A stretch of DNA of 39,974 nt, from positions 1-39,974 of the forward strand of contig CAYFUL010000008.1 in assembly GCA_964346375.1 (NCBI GenBank), in the 5' to 3' direction. The position numbers were made by a program, and so were the translations under genes. This DNA comes from CAYFUL01 sp964346375 (GTDB lineage: Bacteria; Bacillota; Clostridia; Tissierellales; Peptoniphilaceae). Positions within the stretch are counted from its first letter, which is position 1; each line of letters begins with the position of its first letter. A model generated the notes under the pieces. That model was not told the origin of the DNA, searched no databases, and worked only from the letters and a program-made list of their open reading frames with translations. Positions 25,814 through 33,475 of this stretch are shown in pieces.

Positions 25814-26236
25814 ATGGAAGGCAGAGTATTTAAAGACAAGGCAGTGCTTCGAGTTGATGTAGGAGAAGAAGTACTAGAGTGTGTAGAAAAATTTGTAAGG
25901 GAAAATAATATAAAGCTTGCTTCAGTAAGTGGAATAGGAGCGAGTAGGGATTTAATTGCTTCTGTTTTTAATACTGAAACTGGAGTATATGTTGATAAGA
26001 TTTATGATGATGAATTTTATGAAGTAACAGGATTTATAGGAAATATAACTACTAAAGAGGGAGAACCATACATTCACATCCATATAAATTTTGCAGGACA
26101 TGATAATATTGTAAAGGGCGGCCATTTGAAAAAATGTGTAATAGGAGCAGCCTGTGAGTTGTTTTTTAATATTTACGATGGAGAAGTAGGTAGAATTTAC
26201 GACGAGGATGTAAAATTAAATATACTGGATTTTTAG
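25814..26236 (+). CDS. PPC/DUF296-domain protein (possible DNA-binding)
   Basis: A 140-residue protein with the PPC (plants and prokaryotes conserved, DUF296) fold: ECVEKFVRENNIKLASVSGI, the His-rich strand YIHIHINFAGHDN and the GGHLKKCVIGAACELFF segment. Relatives form trimers; in plants the domain pairs with AT-hooks, which are missing here. GTAAGGAGG lies before the ATG. It is the last gene of the run that starts with nifS and ends at the terminator at 26242-26272. Confidence 0.9.
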   Translation: MEGRVFKDKAVLRVDVGEEVLECVEKFVRENNIKLASVSGIGASRDLIASVFNTETGVYVDKIYDDEFYEVTGFIGNITTKEGEPYIHIHINFAGHDNIVKGGHLKKCVIGAACELFFNIYDGEVGRIYDEDVKLNILDF

Positions 26237-26241
26237 TACGT

Positions 26242-26272
26242 AGAGGAGAAAATGAATCTCCTCTATTTTTTT
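26242..26272 (+). terminator. Intrinsic terminator after the PPC-domain gene
   Basis: AGAGGAG and CTCCTCT form a perfect 7-bp stem with a 9-nt loop, followed by A and seven T. Confidence 0.88.
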
Positions 26273-26275
26273 GTA

Positions 26276-26640
26276 TTTAATACCATTGGTAGGGGCGACT
26301 CGTCCTCGAGACGCCCGCTACAATACCATAGAATTTTATTACGTTGGAATTTTAAATTGCGTTTGCTATTACAAATATCTTCAAAAATACCGATGCACAA
26401 TCCCCTCGGGTCGGGTGGGGGCTCGACGCAACCTACCATGAACTACATTGGTTAAATTGTATTATATTTAACCACATTCCAAAATCTACTGTAAATTTCA
26501 TAAATTAACATATATCAAAACCCACGGTAGGGGCGACGTCTTCGAGGCGCCCGTTACAATACCGTGGAATTTTATTACATAGGTATTTGAAATTGTGTTT
26601 GTTATTACAATTAGTTTCAAAAAAAATTTGTATAAAATAT
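26276..26640 (-). repeat. Dispersed palindromic intergenic repeat, block R3 (inverted relative to R1/R2)
   Basis: Reverse-complement counterpart of R1. Two GC-rich palindromes (starting about 26288, GGTAGGGGCGACTCGTCCTC, and about 26530, GGTAGGGGCGACGTCTTCGA) are each followed by TACAATACC and GTGGAATTTTATTAC-like modules, with a middle palindrome around CCCCTCGGGTCGGGTG. Strand is given relative to R1. No gene is supported between 26273 and 26789; 26640-26730 is plain AT-rich DNA. Confidence 0.8.
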
Positions 26641-26730
26641 CTACTCTATGTAAACAAAATATTAAATATATTAAATTCTTTTCTAGAGTTTAATATATTA
26701 TACTTTTTATATTATTTATTAATTTTTCCA

Positions 26731-26758
26731 TTGACACAGAACCCTTTCATGTTAGAAT
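26731..26758 (+). promoter_or_regulatory. Promoter of puuR-potABCD
   Basis: TTGACA at 26731-26736, a 16-nt spacer and TAGAAT at 26753-26758, ending about 30 nt before the ATG. The first gene encodes the likely repressor, so autoregulation is expected; I see no clear palindrome to name as operator. Confidence 0.82.
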
Positions 26759-26789
26759 ATTAGGTGCGTGTTTAATAGGTGGTGAATTT

Positions 26790-27326
26790 ATGGAAATCGG
26801 TAGAAAAATTAAAGATTTACGAATTAGAGCAGGACTTACTCAAGAGGAATTAGCTGATAGATCGGAGCTAACTAAGGGATTTATATCCCAGCTTGAAAGG
26901 GATAAGACTTCTCCCTCAGTTTCTACTTTTTTAGATATCCTTGAGGCACTGGGAACTAATCCTGTTGAATTTTTTAAGGATGATACTAGAAATATTATCT
27001 TTAAACCAGAGGATTATTTTGAGTATGTTAATGATGAATTGGGCTACTCTCTTAATTGGATTGTACCCGATGCTCAAAAAAACAATATGGAGCCTACTAT
27101 TATAGAAATCTCTCCAAAGGGAGAGTCTAAAAAAATCCCACCTTTTGAGGGAGAGGTACTAGGCCATATTGTTACAGGTAGAGTTGTTCTACACTTTGGC
27201 GATGATATTTATAAACTGAAAAAAAATGAGACCTTTTACTTTCACGCAAATAGGGAACATTTTTTAGAAAATAGGGGAAGTTCTGTGGCAAAGGTCATTT
27301 GGATATCTTCTCCGCCACATTTTTAA
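26790..27326 (+). CDS. puuR: XRE-cupin regulator of polyamine transport (PuuR-like)
   Basis: A 178-residue regulator with an N-terminal XRE HTH (residues 6-60, LRIRAGLTQEELADRSELTK and GFISQLERDKTSPSVSTFLD) and a C-terminal cupin ligand domain (about 110-178, GHIVTGRVVLHFGDDIYKL and ENRGSSVAKVIWIS). This architecture with potABCD immediately downstream is the well-known polyamine-responsive arrangement, so spermidine or putrescine is the likely ligand (inference). It ends 12 nt before potA. Confidence 0.93.
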   Translation: MEIGRKIKDLRIRAGLTQEELADRSELTKGFISQLERDKTSPSVSTFLDILEALGTNPVEFFKDDTRNIIFKPEDYFEYVNDELGYSLNWIVPDAQKNNMEPTIIEISPKGESKKIPPFEGEVLGHIVTGRVVLHFGDDIYKLKKNETFYFHANREHFLENRGSSVAKVIWISSPPHF

Positions 27327-27338
27327 TGGAGGGATTGT

Positions 27339-28373
27339 ATGGGAAAAAAATTATTGGATTTAGTTAATATTACAAAATCTTATGGGGACAATGTAATTCT
27401 AAATAATTTCAATCTATCAGTTAATGATGGGGAGTTTATTACTCTTCTTGGACCAAGTGGTTGTGGAAAGACTACTACCCTTAGAATTATTGGTGGATTT
27501 GAATATCCAGAATCTGGACAGGTTATTTTTGATGGGAAGGATATTACTGACCTTCCACCTTATGAGAGAAGGGTTAATACTGTTTTTCAAAAGTATGCTC
27601 TTTTTCCACATATGAATGTTTTTGATAATATTGCCTTTGGGCTAAAGATAAAGAATGTTAGTGGACCGGATATTAACTCTGCCGTAAAGGATGTTTTAAA
27701 ACTTGTAGACCTTGAGGGTTTTGAAAATAGATTTATTGATTCACTAAGTGGTGGTCAACAACAGAGAATTGCAATTGCAAGAGGACTTGTAAATAAACCT
27801 AAGATTCTACTACTTGACGAGCCTCTTGGGGCACTTGATTTAAAACTTCGTAAGGAGATGCAAGTTGAGCTTAAAAATATTCAAGAGGAAGTTGAGCTAA
27901 CTTTCGTCTACGTTACCCACGACCAAGAGGAAGCTCTTACTATGAGTGATAGGGTAATCGTACTTAATGGGGGAGTTATTCAACAAATTGGTACTCCTAT
28001 TGATATTTACAACGAGCCAATAAATGCCTTTGTTGCAGATTTTATTGGAGAGAGTAATATTATTCCTTCTCGTATGATTAAAGACTATGAAGTTGAAATT
28101 TACGACGAAGTTTTTAAATGTGTTGATAAGGGATTTGCCCCTAATGAAAAAGTTGATGTAGTTATTCGTCCAGAGGACGTTGAACTTATTAGCCCAGAAG
28201 ATGGAATTTTAAAGGGCGTTGTAGATAATATTGTCTTTAAAGGTGTTCATTACGAAATGATCGTAATTGTAAATGGTGATGAGTGGATTGTTCAATCTAC
28301 TGTTGCAAGAGAGTATGAAGAAGAGGTTGGAATATTCGTAAAACCTGAAAATATCCATGTAATGAAGAGGTAG
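27339..28373 (+). CDS. potA: Spermidine/putrescine ABC transporter ATPase PotA
   Basis: The ATPase of the polyamine importer; 344 residues. Walker A GPSGCGKTT, Q-loop VFQKYALFPHM, signature LSGGQQQR, Walker B ILLLDEPLGALD, switch VTHDQEEALTMSDR, and a C-terminal TOBE-like regulatory domain (about 275-344, VVIRPEDVELISPED). The ATG follows GGAGGGATTGT. It is the second gene of the operon. Ile codons are almost all ATT (only about 2 ATA by hand count), in strong contrast to potD. Confidence 0.97.
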   Translation: MGKKLLDLVNITKSYGDNVILNNFNLSVNDGEFITLLGPSGCGKTTTLRIIGGFEYPESGQVIFDGKDITDLPPYERRVNTVFQKYALFPHMNVFDNIAFGLKIKNVSGPDINSAVKDVLKLVDLEGFENRFIDSLSGGQQQRIAIARGLVNKPKILLLDEPLGALDLKLRKEMQVELKNIQEEVELTFVYVTHDQEEALTMSDRVIVLNGGVIQQIGTPIDIYNEPINAFVADFIGESNIIPSRMIKDYEVEIYDEVFKCVDKGFAPNEKVDVVIRPEDVELISPEDGILKGVVDNIVFKGVHYEMIVIVNGDEWIVQSTVAREYEEEVGIFVKPENIHVMKR

Positions 28374-28377
28374 TAGT

Positions 28378-29214
28378 ATGAAAAAATATTCTTTAACTTA
28401 TTTTGTGTGGGCATTTGTATTTATTGTTTTCCCACTAATTTTAATTCTTACCTATTCATTAAATGCAGACCAAGATGGAGACCTTAGAAATTTTGTATTC
28501 TCCCTTGAAAGTTACCAGAGATTTTTTGAACCTCTTTATTTAAAAATTCTCTTAGTTTCAATTGGAGTTGCATTAATTTCTACTGTGCTATGTTTAATCG
28601 TAGGATACCCCGTTGCATATTTTGTCTCTAAAATGGAGGTAAAAAAACAGTCCATTGCAATTTTACTTTTTGTAATTCCAATGTGGATGAACTTTTTATT
28701 AAGAACCTACGCTTGGTTTACTCTACTTGGGAAAAATGGAATTTTAAATAGACTATTAGGGATATTTGGAATTGGACCTTTAGAAATAATGTATAACTTA
28801 CCTGCAGTTATGATAGGTATGGTATATAACTTTTTACCATTTGCGGTACTTCCAATTTACTCTGTACTTACTAAAATTGACCCTTCACTAATTGAAGCGG
28901 CTAAGGATTTAGGAGCAGACAATAAGACTGTATTTGGAAAGGTAATTTTTCCACTGTCTATGCCTGGAGTAACTACTGCAATTACCATGGTATTTATTCC
29001 AGCAATTTCTACCTTTGTAATTCCAAACCTACTAGGTGGAAATAAGTTCTATCTAATTGGAAATTTAATAGAGCAACAATTTACCTTTAGTGGAAACTGG
29101 TCTTTTGGATCGGCGGTGTCTGTAATTCTTATAATCATTATGCTAGTTGTAATGGGAGTAGTAAGAAAATTTAGTAGTGAAGATGAAGAGGAAAGGGGGC
29201 AAAGAATGTGGTAA
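28378..29214 (+). CDS. potB: Spermidine/putrescine ABC transporter permease PotB
   Basis: A 278-residue permease with six membrane segments, beginning KKYSLTYFVWAFVFIVFPLI. It contains the MNFLLRTYAWFTLLGKNGIL segment typical of PotB and the EAA loop IEAAKDLGADNKTVFGKVIF that docks PotA. It starts 4 nt after potA, and its last codons overlap potC by 7 nt. Confidence 0.96.
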   Translation: MKKYSLTYFVWAFVFIVFPLILILTYSLNADQDGDLRNFVFSLESYQRFFEPLYLKILLVSIGVALISTVLCLIVGYPVAYFVSKMEVKKQSIAILLFVIPMWMNFLLRTYAWFTLLGKNGILNRLLGIFGIGPLEIMYNLPAVMIGMVYNFLPFAVLPIYSVLTKIDPSLIEAAKDLGADNKTVFGKVIFPLSMPGVTTAITMVFIPAISTFVIPNLLGGNKFYLIGNLIEQQFTFSGNWSFGSAVSVILIIIMLVVMGVVRKFSSEDEEERGQRMW

Positions 29215-30002
29215 AGTTAAATAATTTTTTAAAGAGGTTTTACCTAGTAATAGTATTTATATTTCTATATGCACCAATTGCAGTCCTTATGATTTTTAGT
29301 TTTAACGATTCTAAAAATAGAGGCTCATGGGCAGGATTTACACTTAAATGGTATTCAGAATTATTTGCCGACTCTACAATTTTAAGTGCCCTTTATACAA
29401 CTCTACTTATAGCAATAATTGCAACAGTAGTATCTACAATTTTTGGTACCCTTGCAGCAATAGGCATCCACTATACGAAAAAGGGATTTTATAAAAATTT
29501 AATACTGGATATAAACTATCTTCCAGTACTAAATCCAGATATAGTAACTGCAATTGCATTAATGGGATTTTTTGGATTTATCCAGCTAGACCTTGGACTA
29601 CTAACTTTAACACTATCCCATATAGCATTTTGCGTACCCTATGTAATACTTTCGGTACTGCCAAAGTTAAAGCAGCTAGATCAAAATACAATGGAAGCGG
29701 CAATGGACCTAGGAGCAAAACCAGGATATGCCATTAGAAAAGTACTAATACCCCAAATACTACCAGGGGTATTTACAGGAGCATTAATGGCATTTACACT
29801 ATCCCTAGACGATTTTGTAATCTCATTTTTTACAACAGGACAGGGAGTACAAAATCTATCCATTGCAATTTACTCAATGGCAAGAAAGGGAATTAATCCA
29901 TCAATAAATGCACTAAGCTCAATAATGTTTATTGTACTATTAATTCCACTAATAATAATAAATCTAAGAACAAACGAACCGAAGAAGGTGGAACATGAGT
30001 AA
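29208..30002 (+). CDS. potC: Spermidine/putrescine ABC transporter permease PotC
   Basis: A 264-residue second permease with six membrane segments. It has LYAPIAVLMIFSFNDSKN near the start, as in PotC, and the EAA loop MEAAMDLGAKPGYAIRKVLI. The start is GTG 29208 inside the end of potB (ATGTGGTAA), with AAAGGGGGC as ribosome site, so expression is coupled to potB. The end overlaps potD by 8 nt. Confidence 0.96.
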   Translation: MVKLNNFLKRFYLVIVFIFLYAPIAVLMIFSFNDSKNRGSWAGFTLKWYSELFADSTILSALYTTLLIAIIATVVSTIFGTLAAIGIHYTKKGFYKNLILDINYLPVLNPDIVTAIALMGFFGFIQLDLGLLTLTLSHIAFCVPYVILSVLPKLKQLDQNTMEAAMDLGAKPGYAIRKVLIPQILPGVFTGALMAFTLSLDDFVISFFTTGQGVQNLSIAIYSMARKGINPSINALSSIMFIVLLIPLIIINLRTNEPKKVEHE

Positions 30003-31032
30003 AAAAATAATTACAGTAGTACTATTCCTACTACTTCTAACATCATGTAAAAGTCAATCAACAGGCTCTTTAAACGTATATAACTGGGGAGATTATATAG
30101 ATATGGAAACAGTTAGAATGTTTGAAGAGGAAACTGGAATAAAGGTAAACTATACTACATTTGCCTCAAACGAGGACTTATATGTAAAGGTAAAAAATTC
30201 ATCAGATGCCTTTGATGTAATATGTCCATCAGACTATATGATAGAGAGAATGATAAGGGAAGATTTAATACAGAAGATAGATTTAAATACCCTTGAAAAT
30301 TTTAAAGAGCTAGACCAGGGAATACTATACCCACCATTTGATCCAACAAATGAATATTCCATTCCATATTTTTGGGGAACACTTGGAATCGTATATAACA
30401 CAGAGAATATAAAAGACGAAATAACATCATTTAAGGACCTATGGAATCCAGATTACAAGGGAAGAATAATAATGTATAATTCCCAGAGAGACTCCCTAGC
30501 AGTAGCCCTTAGAATGTTAGGCTATTCAGTAAATACAACAGATAAAAAGGAATTACAAGAGGCAAAGGAAGCATTAATAGCACAAAAGCCATTGGTATAT
30601 GCCTACTTAACAGACGAGGGAAGAGATGTAGTAGTACAAGAGGACGCAGACATAATAGTAATGTATTCAGGAGATGCCCTTAATATGGTAGAGCAAAATC
30701 CAAAATTAAAGTATGTAATACCAGAAGAGGGAACAAACCTTTGGTTTGACTCATGGGCAATACCTTCAAATGCAAAAAATAAAGAAGATGCGCAAAAATT
30801 TATCGACTTTATGTGTAGACCAGAAATAGCAGCAATAAATGCAGAATATTGTGTAGGATATTCATCCCCAGTAGTAAAAACAAGGGATATACTACCAGAG
30901 GAGCTGGGAAAAAATGAAGAAATTTATCCAGGCCCAGAGGTAATATCAAAATTAGAAGTCTATACAGATATAGAGGGAATGAGACCAATCTTAGATAGAC
31001 TTTGGACAGAAGTAATAGCGACAATGAATTAA
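29995..31032 (+). CDS. potD: Spermidine/putrescine-binding lipoprotein PotD
   Basis: The extracellular polyamine-binding component, 345 residues. It has a lipoprotein signal (KKIITVVLFLLLLTSC) followed by LNVYNWGDYIDMETVRMFEE, the hallmark N-terminus of PotD/PotF, and DVICPSDYMIERMI and PYFWGTLGIVYNTE, which line the ligand cleft in relatives. It overlaps potC by 8 nt and ends the operon at a strong terminator. About 80% of its Ile codons are ATA by hand count, the opposite of potA. Confidence 0.97.
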   Translation: MSKKIITVVLFLLLLTSCKSQSTGSLNVYNWGDYIDMETVRMFEEETGIKVNYTTFASNEDLYVKVKNSSDAFDVICPSDYMIERMIREDLIQKIDLNTLENFKELDQGILYPPFDPTNEYSIPYFWGTLGIVYNTENIKDEITSFKDLWNPDYKGRIIMYNSQRDSLAVALRMLGYSVNTTDKKELQEAKEALIAQKPLVYAYLTDEGRDVVVQEDADIIVMYSGDALNMVEQNPKLKYVIPEEGTNLWFDSWAIPSNAKNKEDAQKFIDFMCRPEIAAINAEYCVGYSSPVVKTRDILPEELGKNEEIYPGPEVISKLEVYTDIEGMRPILDRLWTEVIATMN

Positions 31033-31035
31033 AAA

Positions 31036-31064
31036 AACCCTGTGGAAAAATCACAGGGTTTTTT
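31036..31064 (+). terminator. Intrinsic terminator of puuR-potABCD
   Basis: AACCCTGTG and CACAGGGTT form a perfect 9-bp stem around GAAAAAT, followed by four T. Confidence 0.92.
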
Positions 31065-31077
31065 AATTGGTCAAATT

Positions 31078-31400
31078 TCAAAACCAAGGGTAGGGGCGAC
31101 GTCCTCGAGACGCCCGTTACAATGCCGTGGAGTTTTATAGAGATGGAATTTAAAATTATTTTTGTATTCAATAACACCATATTAAAATCAGCCATACATT
31201 GAACAAATCAAAACTATTTCAAAACCTACGGTAGGGGCGGATTGTCCTGGGTCCCCCGTTACAATGCCGTGGAGTTTTATAATGCTGGTTTTTTAAAATA
31301 TCTATTTTAAATCAAATATCTTCAAAAATACCGATATACTACTCCCTCGGTTCGAGCGAGGGCTCTGCAATATACCGAGGATTACAAATGTGCTATGGAT
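31078..31400 (-). repeat. Dispersed palindromic intergenic repeat, block R4 (inverted relative to R1/R2)
   Basis: The same modules as R3, with palindromes starting near 31090 (GGTAGGGGCGACGTCCTCGA) and 31231 (GTAGGGGCGGATTGTCCTGG), each followed by TTACAATGCCGTGGAGTTTT, and a CCCTCGGTTCGAGCGAGGGC palindrome near 31343. Positions 31217-31260 are the exact reverse complement of 1295-1338 in R1 (44 nt). No gene is supported between 31065 and 31458. Strand is given relative to R1. Confidence 0.82.
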
Positions 31401-31458
31401 TATTTAAACTACTAACTTATTAACCTAACCTAAATATAAAATACTAATGAAATAAAAT

Positions 31459-33279
31459 CTAATTCACATCTAAAACTTTCATGGATTTTTTATACTCACT
31501 TACTTTTTTCTCTAAATCATCCCCATTTTTAATTAGAGGGAAGAGTTTATAATTAATATTATCCCTCATCTTTACACTTAATTCAGAATTGCTATATTTA
31601 ACCATAGAAACGGGGGAAGTAACTTTAAATACTACAAATCCATTGTCACCATTTTTTATCAGTTTAAGGTTTTGAAAAATAGGTTCCTTCAAAATCATTG
31701 GATGATAACTTGGATATTTTTCCTTTATTTTTAAGATAGATTGTAAATGCTCAAGATACTCCTCAGGTTCAAAATATATAGTCTCCATATTATTAACATC
31801 AAAAATATCTGCCGTTAGTTCATTCTTTAAATAAATTGACTCTGGAACGTAGAAGGTTTCATATACATGGGAAGTCTCTAGCCTTTGAAAAAACAACTCT
31901 TTTATCGTTGATATATATTTTTTAATAGTATTGCATTTCCTAGTTGAAACTCCATTTCTCTTTAGGATAGTATTAAGCAAATCCTCATCAATAGACCAAA
32001 TAGGAGGGTTTTTCTGAACAGAATAGTAATTTTCCTTCATATTGTCACTATAAGTTTCAATAATAGCATCCCAGATACTACTATTATTTTTTAATCTATA
32101 GGTTTTTAAAAATGGCTTAGAGGAATTTTCCAGTATTGCATAATTCTTTTTCATTTGTGATAACAAATCGGGGTTTTTTGACAATATAAAATTCGATTCA
32201 TCCTCTAAACTTCGAATTGAAGTACCACAAATAAAAAAACTGTCTCCAAAGATAAACATAGTATTGGAAAAAACCATATTTTGTGCGGAATCTAAAATAG
32301 TACTCTCTACATTCCCATACATTTGTAGAGGTAACCATGCATCGGCACCATAATATAATTCCTTTTCAGATCTAAGAATATTATGGAAAATTTTAATTTT
32401 GTGGCCTTTTTTTATAACTGCCAACATCAATAACTTCCAAAGTTCAAAAAAATCCTTATCCTCTATCATCCATCTTAAGTCATGGCTAGAATATAATTTT
32501 AGTTCTATTGGTTTACTTGAATTTATACAAGTAGAAAGTCCAATTAGTGCTAACTTTCTCAAACCAACAAATCCCTTTTTACTAATAGTCTCTTCCGTTG
32601 GTAAACTTGTGTTATTTAATAAGGCATTTAGCTTTGAAAAATCTGGTTTTGGATCGGAAAAGTTCATAAGGGAGAATATCTTTTCATAAATATCATTTCC
32701 ATCCCTACTTTGTCTAAGGTAATTGTAAAAAAATTCCCTTAAAGATTCGTCAGTACAATTTTCAGTTAAGGTTAAACTACAGCAGTTAGATAATTTATCT
32801 AACCCATTCTTTTCAAGATTACATTTTTTTATAAACTCAACAAAAAATTCAACTATTTGATCTAGGTGTTTTTTATGCTTTAATGCTCTCGTTCCTGTTC
32901 TAAATTTACTAATTAAGGAGGCGTCACAGTGTAAATAATTTGCAAGAGTTGAGTTTGAAATATTAAAGGTTTCCATTAAAGCATTTAACTGGTATGAAAA
33001 ATTATTTATGTCATGCTTCTCAGATAAAAACATTTTTAAAAAATCGCCATAGGTAGGAGGAATTACTTTCATTATTTCACTATAGGCAGGGCTGAATTTA
33101 GCAATATTAACAAGTCCAATATAGATTTTCTCGAAGGTTTTTCCACCAATACTAGGTTTTCTAACTCCACTTCGAATTTTTGTAATATATGAGGGAGAAA
33201 TCCCAGCTTCTCTTGCTAAATCACGGTTTTTTATAAAATAGTCCTCCATTAATATATCTAAGAATAGATTAAAGTCCAT
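31459..33279 (-). CDS. Large tandem-HTH putative regulator (paralogue of 16618-18396)
   Basis: A 606-residue soluble protein with two HTH units at about residues 9-43 (NRDLAREAGISPSYITKIR) and 99-134 (NSTLANYLHCDASLISKFR), then the same conserved core as its paralogue: SKKGFVGLRKLA, DKDFFELWKLLMLAVIKKGH, IKIFHNILRSEKEL, WLPLQMYGNVES, and later NPPIWSIDED and SPVSMVKYSN. The frame is open to 33321, but ATG 33279 has AAAGGAG at proper spacing and starts level with the paralogue. It is divergent from the giant VWA/SLH surface protein, and a 31-nt palindrome lies between them. Regulation of its own gene, the surface protein, or both is the natural guess. I know of no named family. Confidence 0.8.
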   Translation of the reverse strand: MDFNLFLDILMEDYFIKNRDLAREAGISPSYITKIRSGVRKPSIGGKTFEKIYIGLVNIAKFSPAYSEIMKVIPPTYGDFLKMFLSEKHDINNFSYQLNALMETFNISNSTLANYLHCDASLISKFRTGTRALKHKKHLDQIVEFFVEFIKKCNLEKNGLDKLSNCCSLTLTENCTDESLREFFYNYLRQSRDGNDIYEKIFSLMNFSDPKPDFSKLNALLNNTSLPTEETISKKGFVGLRKLALIGLSTCINSSKPIELKLYSSHDLRWMIEDKDFFELWKLLMLAVIKKGHKIKIFHNILRSEKELYYGADAWLPLQMYGNVESTILDSAQNMVFSNTMFIFGDSFFICGTSIRSLEDESNFILSKNPDLLSQMKKNYAILENSSKPFLKTYRLKNNSSIWDAIIETYSDNMKENYYSVQKNPPIWSIDEDLLNTILKRNGVSTRKCNTIKKYISTIKELFFQRLETSHVYETFYVPESIYLKNELTADIFDVNNMETIYFEPEEYLEHLQSILKIKEKYPSYHPMILKEPIFQNLKLIKNGDNGFVVFKVTSPVSMVKYSNSELSVKMRDNINYKLFPLIKNGDDLEKKVSEYKKSMKVLDVN

Positions 33280-33344
33280 AATATATACTCCTTTCATAAA
33301 CAATATACCCAGATAATCCAAGGAAATTTACTATAATGTGTTAA

Positions 33345-33375
33345 TTGACTAAATTGGCAAGGACAAATTAGTCAA
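33345..33375. promoter_or_regulatory. Candidate operator palindrome upstream of tandem-HTH gene 2
   Basis: A 12-bp inverted repeat with one mismatch: arms TTGACTAAATTG (33345-33356) and CAAATTAGTCAA (33364-33375). The inner half-sites TAAATTGGC-AAG-GACAAATTA have the same 9-3-9 spacing as the palindrome at 18447-18476, and CTAAATTGGCAA is identical in both. It sits between the divergent starts at 33279 and 33476. A weaker related half-site, CAAGATTAGTC, follows at 33418-33428. Confidence 0.68.
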
Positions 33376-33475
33376 CTATCCGGAATCCTTTAATAATTTT
33401 GATACACTAAAGCTGTACAAGATTAGTCTTTTCGACAAAATCAAAAATATTGTATAGAAAGGAAGTTGATCAGAG

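Noticed and set aside
26252..26455. 67-codon open frame
   Set aside because: It starts inside the terminator after the PPC gene and reads through repeat R3.
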